NCBI RefSeq assembly: GCF_017115045.1
Contig: NZ_JABXKK010000096.1
Location: forward strand, 62,001-126,000
DNA from: Nostoc sp. NMS8
Lineage (GTDB): Bacteria; Cyanobacteriota; Cyanobacteriia; Cyanobacteriales; Nostocaceae
DNA: 64,000 nucleotides
Reading direction: 5' to 3'
Of this stretch, positions 16,598-24,746 are shown in pieces. The notes beneath the pieces are model-generated. The model did no database searches. It was not told the origin of the DNA and worked only from the letters and a program-made list of their open reading frames with translations. Numbering within the stretch: position 1 is the first letter of the stretch; each line of letters begins with the position of its first letter. The position numbers were made by a program, and so were the translations under genes.

Positions 16598-16725
16598 CCT
16601 TAATAATTGTTACATTTATTAAGCGAGTACTTCGCTGTTTAAGAACAATAACAGATAATTTTATCCACAGCGAATAATAGAGCATACAGTCCTCAATCTC
16701 TTGATCCGATATTTGCCTCAGAACC

Positions 16726-17887
16726 CTAACTTAAAATACCTCTTAATCTTGCCTGTTTCATCCAACCAGGAAATTCATTCAGGAGTCTTTCATACAACTG
16801 CTCATCAGTTATTTTTCCTAAATCATCTACATGAAAAAAATCAGCATTATCAACGATACGATCGCCCATTGTGTCTAATCTTTCTAAAATTCCATAGTTA
16901 GAACCACCCAAACCAACAAATTGCCAAAATATAGGAGATTTTGCTGCGTCAATAACACTATTTTTAATCCCTTGCTCATCAGTCACACCTCCATCGCTGA
17001 GAAACACAATCAATGTAGGCAGTTTACTAGGTTCTTCTTGAGTATACTTCTTGATTACATCTTTTATTACTAAAAGCTACAGGAACTATTCTTTCAAGAA
17101 ATGCTTGGACTGCACCAGAATTATATTGATGGTTCATAGAGCCAGAAATATCTAAAACTAAAGCAACTCTTGCTACATTTTTACTAATTCCTTTCTTTTC
17201 TAGGACAATATCAACTTTGGCTTTTAACAGATTGATCTCAGCTTTTTTTGTGATGTCAATATAAGAAATTACTACAGGAATCTCGACTTTAGGCTTTACT
17301 TTGTTTTCTTCCTGTTTAGTTTCGACAATATATTTATCTACAAAACTTTGTAGTCCAGAACTATAGCCTTCTCCTACCGCTTGAAATCTCCATTCATTCT
17401 CCTTTTTATATAAGCGTCCAAATTCCAAAGCTGTCTCTTGAGAAAAAGCCTCTCTTAAGTTGTACCGAGCCAGAGAATTTCTATTTTCGTAATTGTAAAT
17501 CTTGATGAAAGCATTTTTGATTTGGCTAAAGTTTTGATTTTTTTCTTGCCCTTGATGAATAGTGACAACAAAAACTATCTCCTGAATAGCTGGATTGATT
17601 TTTGCTAAATCAACATAAATCGTCTCATCATCTCCGTTACCTTCTCCAGTTCTATTATCTCCTGAGTGTCTTAAAGAACCATCGAGTGATTCCAAGTTAT
17701 TGTAGAAGATAAAATATTTTTCATCGGGTATTTTACCATTTGCACCTAACATAAATACGGAAGCATCAATATCACAGATTTGACCAGCTTTATTTATTTG
17801 CCAACCTAAGCCAATAGCTACTTTCTTTAAATTTGGAGCTTCTTTAGAAAGATTAAACCTGCCACCTTTGCTTAATTCAATTTCCAT
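16726..17887 (-). pseudogene. Broken TerD-VWA (TerF-like) gene
   Basis: The upstream part (17887-17027) encodes a complete TerD domain (GLGWQ, LGANGKIPDEKYFIFYNN, GDNRTGEGNGDDETI, VVTIHQGQ, about residues 1-190), a linker, then the start of a von Willebrand A domain with the metal-site motif LVLDISGSMNHQY. It runs out of frame soon after. The C-terminal part of the VWA domain continues in another frame (IVFLSDGGVTDEQG and FPGWMKQARLRGIL, to 16726). At the join, near 17065-17085, about 50-60 VWA residues are missing as well as the frame being lost. TerD-family proteins bind calcium and belong to the tellurite/stress Ter systems. The TerD part could still be made as a truncated protein. Confidence 0.75.
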
Positions 17888-17989
17888 TTCAGATACATCC
17901 TAATAAATTAAATTTTTGTTAACTAATTTATGAAAAAAAGGGGGTAATACTAATGAATACCCCCTTTTTATTACCTTCTGATATAGCTA

Positions 17990-18290
17990 CTAAGCAGCGT
18001 ATCGGTCTACAAAACTTTGTAGCCCTGATTTATAACCAGCCCCAACAGCTTGGAATCTCCATTCTCCATCTTTTCGATAAAGTTTACCAAACTCAATTGC
18101 GGTTTCTGTGGAGGCATCTTCATCTAATTCATACTTAGCAATCTGCTTTTCTGTGGCGTTGTCATAAATTCTGATAAACGAGTTTCTGACTTGCCCAAAG
18201 TTTTGCTTTCTTTGCTCTGCTTCATGAATAGTGACGACAAAAACTATTTCTTGAACTGAAATATCAACTTTGCTCAAATTAATTTGAGAA
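17990..18290 (-). pseudogene. 5'-truncated TerD gene
   Basis: The frame encodes the C-terminal two-thirds of a TerD domain: INLSKVDISVQEIVFVVTIH through AIEFGKLYRKDGEWRFQAVG to FVDRYAA. Family members are about 190 residues; the first 90, with the GDNRTGxGDGDDE calcium-site segment, are absent. The homology stops exactly where a dispersed repeat (18291-18378) begins, and the only in-frame start (a TTG near 18310) lies inside that repeat. It sits just upstream of the broken TerD-VWA gene on the same strand, so they were probably once an operon. Confidence 0.75.
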
Positions 18291-18378
18291 TTAAGGGCTA
18301 CTGGCAACAATTTTGGGTTTTCGAGATGCGATAAATCGCCGTCTCTATAAGTGTTTTGGGCTTATCTGAACTGTATTG
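18291..18378 (-). repeat. Dispersed repeat family B, copy 1
   Basis: Read on the minus strand, this segment runs from CAATACAGTTCAG through GACGGCGATTTATCGC and AAAACCCAAAATT to GCCAGTAGCCCTTAA. It matches 56436-56525 on the plus strand over about 88 bp with few differences. A partial echo (GAACTGTATTGG) follows at 18431-18442. It replaces the 5' end of a TerD gene. Confidence 0.8.
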
Positions 18379-18445
18379 TGATATAACCACCTTTTACCTA
18401 CTACATAAAAAGGAGGCGGGAATCTTAAGCGAACTGTATTGGAGC

Positions 18446-20620
18446 TTATTCTCTCCACAGTGTCACTTGCTGTTTAAGTTCGCTCATATCCAAATAATCG
18501 TTAGCAAAAGCTTTCCATAAAAGTGGATGAGGAATAAAACTATCATATTTTTGAAGTTCTGGTGCTTCTGAAGTACTAACTAAATCTTCTGAAGTAATTC
18601 TTTGTTCACACAAGGAAGCAATTTCACGATAAATATATTTAAATTTATCCTTGCCTAATTTAAGTGTCAAATAATAGGGGTTTACTCCGTTTATACTTGT
18701 AATTTCCAATGATTCCCGGCAGTATGAATTGAGTAATCTTTCTAAGGTGCGATAAGCAATTGTACCCATCCAAGGAAAAATACAGCATTTACCTTTTTCT
18801 AGTTGCAAAATATTGTGCTTATCTAATCCAACCTGCTGCACCAATTGGCGAACTTTATGTAAACGTTGTAAAGCATTTTTTTGCAAATAACTATATTCAA
18901 CATTCTCAAATAAAACTTGCTGCATTCGCTGTAAAACTTTGGTATGAATAGTACCACCACCACCACGCCAATAAATACTAGCTTTACCCTCAGCTTGTTT
19001 AACAAAAATAGCCTTCTTCTTAAAGTCAACTTCTACGACTTCCCAAGTTCTGCCAGCTAAAGCAAATTGATTGCCAATAGGAAGCGGCGTGACTATACTG
19101 CCAATTTCTGTTGCACCTTGCTTAACAATATATTCTTGTTGTTCAGCAAAGACGGCATAAAACTGAAATTTTCTCACTACCTTTTCTCCTGCCAAACCCA
19201 GAATTAATTTACCTTGTTCAGTATGCTGAATATGACCAATATTAATTAAATAGCGTAGTAATATTTGTAAATCTTCTTTAGAAATTGCAGCAAAGGGGGG
19301 CAGACTAAGAATTTGTTTAGCTAGGGCATTAGCTGAAATTTCACCTGCTGCTGTTAAAATACTCATTGTTTGATGATAAAGCAGACTCAAAGGATATTTT
19401 ATTGGTCTAATTGGTTCAATCCATTGTTCCTCTAAATAAAGTTGAATTATCGCAATACACTGTAAAAGTTGCCAGGGGATTTGTTCTGGTAGAGAAGCTT
19501 CTGTTAATGGCTTATCTTCAGCGCAGACAAAGCGCATATCAGCAGCTTCACCTCTTCTACCACTGCGTCCCAAGCGCTGTAAAAAGCTAGCTACCGACAA
19601 GGGTGACTCTAACTGAATCACTCGCTCTAAATGACCGATATCTATGCCTAATTCTAGAGTCAAAGTGGCGGCAGTAACAGCTGGATTGTTAGGTTCACGC
19701 ATGGCATTTTCAGCAGCTTGCCGCAAACTAGCAGAGATACTCCCATGATGCACATGATATATATCTGGTAGTCCTTGTTTTGTGGCAATTTTTCGCAAAG
19801 ATGCGATTACAGATTCGGTACGTGTGCGATTATTAGCAAATATTAGACATTTGCGAGACTTGCTGAGGTTGAAAATATATTGTTCATCATCTGTTACCTC
19901 AGATTCATCAACTTCATCAGTAATATAAAAATGTTCTACAGCTAGTTTTATTTGGCGTTTTATACCATCAATTTTGGGTGTAATCACTGGCTTATCTGTT
20001 CCCGAACGCAACCACGCTTCAGCTATTGAGTAATCACCAAGAGTTGCCGACAAACCAATACGACGCGGTTGGGTTTGTGTCAACTTTGCTAAACGTTGTA
20101 ATTGGCAAATGATTTGACAACCGCGTTCTGAACCCATAAAAGCATGAATTTCATCAATGATGACAAACCTTAAATCACCAAATAACCGAAGTAGGTCGTT
20201 ATTTTTATTAATTAACAAACTTTCTAGAGATTCTGGGGTAATTTGAAGAATGCCTTGAGGATTCTTTAAAAGTTTGTTTTTTCTAGTTTGCGAAACATCG
20301 CCGTGCCAGTGCCAAACTGGAATATCTGCTTCTTTGAGTAAGTCGTTGAGACGCTCAAATTGATCGTTAATTAAAGCTTTGATTGGACTAATATATAATG
20401 CGCCAATTGTGGCAGAAGAGTTGGCATGTAATAGAGTCAAAACTGGTAGAAAAGCTGCTTCTGTTTTACCAGCAGCAGTTGCAGCAGTAACTAGTAAGTG
20501 AGCATTTGTGTCAAAGATAACTTGACAAGCGGCAATTTGAACTGGACGTAATTCAGTCCACTGGTGATGATAAATATATTCTTGGATGAAGGGTGCAAGT
20601 CGGCTAAAGGCATTGCTCAT
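18446..20620 (-). CDS. Lhr-like DEAD/DEAH-box helicase
   Basis: A 724-residue superfamily 2 helicase. Walker A is AATAAGKTEA (residues 46-55), the Walker B box reads DEIH near residue 156, motif III is LSATLGD, and the C-terminal RecA domain has LELGIDIGHLERVIQLESP and FLQRLGRSGRRGE. Domain order and the TGRSGR-type motif VI resemble Lhr and the bacterial Lhr-like helicases, but the large C-terminal domain of full Lhr (over 1400 residues) is lacking. It is probably an ATP-driven DNA or RNA translocase; the target is unknown. It is upstream of, and co-directional with, the two broken TerD genes. Confidence 0.85.
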   Translation of the reverse strand: MSNAFSRLAPFIQEYIYHHQWTELRPVQIAACQVIFDTNAHLLVTAATAAGKTEAAFLPVLTLLHANSSATIGALYISPIKALINDQFERLNDLLKEADIPVWHWHGDVSQTRKNKLLKNPQGILQITPESLESLLINKNNDLLRLFGDLRFVIIDEIHAFMGSERGCQIICQLQRLAKLTQTQPRRIGLSATLGDYSIAEAWLRSGTDKPVITPKIDGIKRQIKLAVEHFYITDEVDESEVTDDEQYIFNLSKSRKCLIFANNRTRTESVIASLRKIATKQGLPDIYHVHHGSISASLRQAAENAMREPNNPAVTAATLTLELGIDIGHLERVIQLESPLSVASFLQRLGRSGRRGEAADMRFVCAEDKPLTEASLPEQIPWQLLQCIAIIQLYLEEQWIEPIRPIKYPLSLLYHQTMSILTAAGEISANALAKQILSLPPFAAISKEDLQILLRYLINIGHIQHTEQGKLILGLAGEKVVRKFQFYAVFAEQQEYIVKQGATEIGSIVTPLPIGNQFALAGRTWEVVEVDFKKKAIFVKQAEGKASIYWRGGGGTIHTKVLQRMQQVLFENVEYSYLQKNALQRLHKVRQLVQQVGLDKHNILQLEKGKCCIFPWMGTIAYRTLERLLNSYCRESLEITSINGVNPYYLTLKLGKDKFKYIYREIASLCEQRITSEDLVSTSEAPELQKYDSFIPHPLLWKAFANDYLDMSELKQQVTLWRE

Positions 20621-20709
20621 ATTTTTTATGAATAAAGTGTTAATAACAGGTAATTAAGAATCGCTAGTATGACAGATGATAAATCAAACAACATCCTGAT
20701 TTAATGAGA

Positions 20710-20799
20710 AGACATCTCCAGAAATTAAATATGCGTTACCCATAACCCTTGTAGAGACGTAGCAGTGCTACGTCTCTACATTCTTTTTCGGAGATGTTT
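20710..20799. mobile_element. 90-bp MITE-like element, copy 1
   Basis: Termini AGACATCTCC (20710-20719) and GGAGATGTTT (20790-20799) are inverted repeats. The flanks AGA (20707-20709) and AGA (20800-20802) are a 3-bp target duplication. The centre holds the palindrome TGTAGAGACGTAGCA/TGCTACGTCTCTACA (20750-20780). It is nearly identical in sequence and identical in length to the copy at 21939-22028. Confidence 0.85.
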
Positions 20800-20897
20800 A
20801 GAGTATTTTCAGTTTTTACTCCTATTGGCTCAAGGCAGATTAACATCTGTCAGTCAAACTGAAGTAATAAGGGCAAGTATATAATGAGGCAAAAACC

Positions 20898-21335
20898 ATG
20901 AAGAAATATAAGGAAATATTACGAGTCATACTTGCTATATCTATTATTGTGGTTGGAGTGACACATTTTGTGATTCCAGAACCTTATGTCAAAATTATGC
21001 CACCACAGCTTCCTTACCCTTTAGGATTAGTTTATCTCAGTGGCTTTTATGAAATTTTGGGTGGTATTGGGTTATTAGTTCCGCCTGTAAGTCAAGCTGC
21101 TGCTTGGGGACTTATTGCTCTTTTTATTGCGGTTTTCCCTGCCAATATCAATATGGCGGTTAATCACATTCAGCTAGAACATATACCAAACTCTCCTTGG
21201 GTACACGTAGTTAGACTTCCCTTTCAAGCTGTTTTAATTGCTTGGGCTTGGTGGTATACGAAATCTTCGGTTGGGGAAAAACAAGCTTCTATCATTCCTA
21301 AGTCACTGATTCCTAAAGAACTAAAATCGAAATAA
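20898..21335 (+). CDS. DoxX-family membrane protein
   Basis: A 145-residue protein with four hydrophobic segments: ILRVILAISIIVVGVTHFVI, LVYLSGFYEILGGIGLLVP, AAAWGLIALFIAVFPANI and PFQAVLIAWAWWY. The pattern, with FYEILGGIGLL and the NPW-like PNSPW loop, is that of DoxX/DoxD-like quinol-associated inner-membrane proteins. The role of the bacterial members is poorly defined. It starts 22 nt upstream of the DUF2808 gene on the same strand, so the pair is probably co-transcribed. Both genes lie between direct copies of a 90-bp element. Confidence 0.85.
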   Translation: MKKYKEILRVILAISIIVVGVTHFVIPEPYVKIMPPQLPYPLGLVYLSGFYEILGGIGLLVPPVSQAAAWGLIALFIAVFPANINMAVNHIQLEHIPNSPWVHVVRLPFQAVLIAWAWWYTKSSVGEKQASIIPKSLIPKELKSK

Positions 21336-21357
21336 GTGCGTTTTTTATATTTGAATT

Positions 21358-21924
21358 ATGCGCGTTGCAAATTTGTTTGGAATAACACTCTCATTAGCAA
21401 TAGGCATCGGAGGAGTTACGCTTCCGGTGACTCAAGCTGTGCAGCTTAGAGATGGCCTAGTCTATTTTGTCCAACCGCCAAAACTTGTTAATGCGACAAC
21501 TACTTATAAAGAGGTGAATGTTTGGGGCGCAACTTACTATTTCACCATTAATGTGCCGGAAAATGCTGGAGAATCGCTCCAGAAGGTAACGATCGCACAA
21601 AAAGAAGGATCGGAAAACATCCGCTACAATCTTGATGATACCCGCGCATTTGTCGGCACACGCGAGCGCAAAGAAACGCAACTGAAACTAGGTCCAGTCA
21701 CAAACGACCGCGACACACGCACGGTTTCTGTAAACTTTGACCCGCCTGTAGCTCCAGGACAGACAATTACCATCGCCCTCCGCCCTTTAAGTAATCCCAG
21801 CTTTTCTGGTGTCTACTTATTAGGTGTTACAGCATTCCCTGTGGGTGAAAAATCTCACGGTCAATTTCTTGGCTTTGGACGGTTTCAGTTCTACAGCAAT
21901 GGTAGAGGCTGGTGGTTTCCATAG
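21358..21924 (+). CDS. Secreted DUF2808 protein
   Basis: A 188-residue protein with a typical Sec signal peptide (MRVANLFGITLSLAIGIGGV, cleavage after TQA). The mature part is a beta-rich DUF2808 domain common in cyanobacteria (AQKEGSENIRY, DDTRAFVGTRERK, FDPPVAPGQTITIALRP, LGVTAFPVGE), ending FYSNGRGWWFP. Most likely it is periplasmic or at the cell surface. No function is known for the family. It follows the DoxX gene by 22 nt. Confidence 0.85.
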   Translation: MRVANLFGITLSLAIGIGGVTLPVTQAVQLRDGLVYFVQPPKLVNATTTYKEVNVWGATYYFTINVPENAGESLQKVTIAQKEGSENIRYNLDDTRAFVGTRERKETQLKLGPVTNDRDTRTVSVNFDPPVAPGQTITIALRPLSNPSFSGVYLLGVTAFPVGEKSHGQFLGFGRFQFYSNGRGWWFP

Positions 21925-21938
21925 AGAGAATGGGGAAT

Positions 21939-22028
21939 AGACATCTCCAGAAATTAAATATGCGTTATCCAGAATCTTTGTAGAGACGTAGCACTGCTAC
22001 GTCTCTACATTCTTTTTCGGAGATGTCT
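21939..22028. mobile_element. 90-bp MITE-like element, copy 2
   Basis: Termini AGACATCTCC (21939-21948) and GGAGATGTCT (22019-22028) are perfect inverted repeats, flanked by AAT on both sides (21936-21938 and 22029-22031). The internal palindrome lies at 21979-22009. Same orientation as copy 1. Confidence 0.85.
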
Positions 22029-22282
22029 AATATTTTCTAAAAGTTGTGCTATAAAAACGGGCAAGAGTCTTAAACAATACGAAAGGTCTTAATATTAAGC
22101 TTTTTCGTTAAATACTTATGAGGATTCAGGAAAGATTAGCTGTATTTTTCCTGAGACGCTGGCGTATACTCTCATTTTTCGGTAAATGCGTAATTCTTAC
22201 AGCAATGGAATCAAATGTTACTGTAAGCAATCAATACTTTAGCGTTTAATCATCAGTAATCTTTAAAAACCCCGAAAAAAAT

Positions 22283-23602
22283 ATGTTAAGTATTCCTATT
22301 AATCTAAATTTACCTCGTATACCCCATTTAATAACTGCTTTACCTGGGCCTCGCGCTCAAGCTATTGTACAACGCGATCGCGCTGTAACTTCTCCTTCTT
22401 ATACCCGCGATTACCCGTTAGTTGTATCTCGCGGTCAGGGCTGTATGGTAGAAGATGTAGATGGCAATGTATTTTTAGATATGACCGCAGGTATTGCCGT
22501 TACCGCCACCGGACACGCTCACCCAGAAGTTGTCAAGGCAATTCAAGAACAATCGGCGCGGCTATTGCACATGTCAGGGACAGATTTTTATTATGAGCCG
22601 ATGGTGGAACTAGCGGAACAATTAGCTATGCGCGCTCCTTTTCCCCAGCCACAGAGTAATGCTGTGTTTCCCGCAAAGATATTTTTTAGCAATTCTGGGG
22701 CAGAATCCAACGAAGGAGCAATTAAGCTAGCTCGATATTACACCAAGCGATCGCTAATTGTGGCATTTTTAGGTGCATTTCACGGACGCACTTATGGGGC
22801 AATGTCTCTCACGGGTTCCAAAGCAGTGCAGCGAGCTAATTTTGGGCCTTTAGTTTCTGGGGTAACTCATATTCCCTACGGCACTCACGCTAGCTTAGAT
22901 TATCTGGAACAACAGCTATTTACGACGATTTTACCACCGCAAGAAGTAGCAGCGATCATCGTCGAACCGATTCAAGGAGAAGGTGGATATATCGTCCCCG
23001 AAGATGGTTTTTTGCAGCGGATTCGGGAGATATGCGATCGCCACGGTATTCTGATGGTAGTGGATGAAGTACAAGCGGGGATGGGGCGGACTGGTCGCTT
23101 ATTTGCGATCGAGCATTGGGGCGTGATGCCTGATATCATTACCACAGCTAAAGGTATCGCCAGTGGTATGCCCTTGGGAGCGATACTTGCCAGACCAGAG
23201 TTAATGGCTTGGCCTCCAGGTTCTCACGCTACTACATTTGGCGGTAATCCCGTAGCTTGTGCTGCTGGTATTGCCACACTGCGACTCTTGGAAAGTGGTT
23301 TGATGACAAACGCTACCCAGATGGGCGAATTATTACAAGCTAGTCTTACCAAGTTGCATCAAAGATTTCCGAGAGTATCGCCGCCACGAGGTAAGGGTTT
23401 GATGGTAGCGGTGGATTTATTGGATAAAGTGGGTAATCTCGATCATAAATTACGCGATCGCATTATCCAAGAAGCTTTTTTACACGGTTTATTATTGCTA
23501 GGTTGCGGTAAAGCCGCAATTCGTTTCTGTCCCCCTCTAGTTATCGACAGCGACCAAATTCAGATAGCCCTTGAGATTATCAGCGAGATTTTAAGTTCTT
23601 AA
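22283..23602 (+). CDS. Class III PLP aminotransferase
   Basis: A 439-residue aminotransferase of the acetylornithine/4-aminobutyrate type. It has FFSNSGAESNEGAIKLARYY for phosphate binding, AFHGRTYGAMSLTGSK, IVEPIQGEGG, VDEVQAGMGRTG and the PLP-lysine segment TTAKGIASGMPLGA. The length and the region around TGTDFYYE fit the acetylornithine aminotransferase family, but this is not the short ArgD form (about 400 residues), so a role in GABA or another omega-amino acid is possible. The start is the ATG at 22283. DUF1338 follows on the same strand after a heptamer-repeat region. Confidence 0.88.
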   Translation: MLSIPINLNLPRIPHLITALPGPRAQAIVQRDRAVTSPSYTRDYPLVVSRGQGCMVEDVDGNVFLDMTAGIAVTATGHAHPEVVKAIQEQSARLLHMSGTDFYYEPMVELAEQLAMRAPFPQPQSNAVFPAKIFFSNSGAESNEGAIKLARYYTKRSLIVAFLGAFHGRTYGAMSLTGSKAVQRANFGPLVSGVTHIPYGTHASLDYLEQQLFTTILPPQEVAAIIVEPIQGEGGYIVPEDGFLQRIREICDRHGILMVVDEVQAGMGRTGRLFAIEHWGVMPDIITTAKGIASGMPLGAILARPELMAWPPGSHATTFGGNPVACAAGIATLRLLESGLMTNATQMGELLQASLTKLHQRFPRVSPPRGKGLMVAVDLLDKVGNLDHKLRDRIIQEAFLHGLLLLGCGKAAIRFCPPLVIDSDQIQIALEIISEILSS

Positions 23603-23610
23603 AAAATTAT

Positions 23611-23712
23611 AGGGACTGGGGATTGAGGACTGAAAAAAATTAGTTGAACCTTAATACTTAATTCAATCTCTAATTCCTAATCCCCAATCCCCAATCTCCA
23701 ATCCCCAATTCA
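23611..23712. repeat. Tandem heptamer repeat before DUF1338 gene
   Basis: Seven tandem heptamers of the CAATCCC/TAATCCC type fill 23664-23712, ending 2 nt before the DUF1338 ATG. An inverted set (AGGGACTGGGGATTGAGGAC, from 23611) precedes them, so the leader can fold on itself. The same heptamer family is at 44657-44719 and inside copA. Confidence 0.85.
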
Positions 23713-23714
23713 TT

Positions 23715-24629
23715 ATGAAACCCGAAATAACCCTGAATCTATGGAAATTACTTTGGCAAGAATACAGCGCCAGAGTAAATCATGCCCGTACTTACCAACA
23801 AATGATTACTGCTGCGGGTGGGACTGTCGCCAATGACCACATTGCCTTTCGGTCTTTGCGTTTATTAGTAGATACTCCACAGGGTCAATTTAACTTGGGA
23901 ATTGACTACCTTGGACAACTTGCAGAAGCTTTGGGTTACGTGGCGGCTGGAGAGTATACTTTTGCTCAAACTCATTTGTACGCTCGTCATTATCGTCATC
24001 CGCAGCAAGAGGAATTTAACTTACCCAAGCTGTTTATCAGCGAGTTGATTGTCGATGAATTGCCTGCTAATATTGCCCAACTCATCTCTAAAACAGTATC
24101 TTCAATCCCAAAGGAACTGACCTCACCCCTGATTATTCTACAAAAACACAGGAATATTGAAACCATCGCCAAAGAACTCCAGCAAGTTTTTACCCGCCCT
24201 TGGCAACTTCCCCAGCGTTCTATTGTCGAAGAGGTGAATGAGGTTACTCAATATGGCGCTTGGGTGTTGCTGCACGGATATGCTGTCAACCATTTCACAG
24301 GCTACGTCAACGGCCAGAATACTCCAAAATATCCAGACATTGATACTACCGCCAGCGCTTTGGCTAACCTGGGCGTACCAATGAAAGCAGAGATAGAGGG
24401 AAATATTACTTGTGGTTTGCGGCAAACTGCAACTCAAGCAGTCACAGAAATGGTGACGGTATTAGATGATAACAGTGGTGCAGAAATTCAGATTCCTTGG
24501 ACTTACGCCTATTATGAAATTGCCCAGCGCTATCTAGTAGAAGTGGAATCTGGAAAGCAGGTACTTTTTGATGCTTTTTTAGGAAGTAATGCCCAGCAAT
24601 TGTTTGAAATGACTCGTCAAAGTAGGTAG
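23715..24629 (+). CDS. DUF1338 (2-oxoadipate dioxygenase/decarboxylase-like) protein
   Basis: A 304-residue DUF1338 protein. Family members characterised as HglS convert 2-oxoadipate to 2-hydroxyglutarate with a non-haem iron centre in lysine catabolism; others are untested. The N-terminal DHIAFRSL holds the first His ligand, HLYARHY follows near residue 90, and YAVNHFTGYVN and a late Glu complete the usual His/His/Glu set. The tail QTHLYARHYRHPQQEEFN is typical of the family. With the upstream aminotransferase this could form a short amino-acid catabolic unit. No Shine-Dalgarno is visible because tandem heptamers run up to the ATG. Confidence 0.85.
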   Translation: MKPEITLNLWKLLWQEYSARVNHARTYQQMITAAGGTVANDHIAFRSLRLLVDTPQGQFNLGIDYLGQLAEALGYVAAGEYTFAQTHLYARHYRHPQQEEFNLPKLFISELIVDELPANIAQLISKTVSSIPKELTSPLIILQKHRNIETIAKELQQVFTRPWQLPQRSIVEEVNEVTQYGAWVLLHGYAVNHFTGYVNGQNTPKYPDIDTTASALANLGVPMKAEIEGNITCGLRQTATQAVTEMVTVLDDNSGAEIQIPWTYAYYEIAQRYLVEVESGKQVLFDAFLGSNAQQLFEMTRQSR

Positions 24630-24664
24630 GAAAGAAAAGTCACGTCGCAACTCTTGGAGACGTT

Positions 24665-24691
24665 ACCCCGTAGCAAGATCCCCTACGGGGT
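24665..24691. repeat. Hairpin between convergent genes
   Basis: ACCCCGTAG (24665-24673) pairs with CTACGGGGT (24683-24691). It lies in a GC-rich patch resembling a small dispersed repeat, between the ends of the DUF1338 and HD genes. It could act as a two-way terminator, though there is no U-run. Confidence 0.6.
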
Positions 24692-24746
24692 ACGCTGCAT
24701 TCGCAATGACATTGTGTAATTAATTTTGTTTATCTACTTATCCGCA

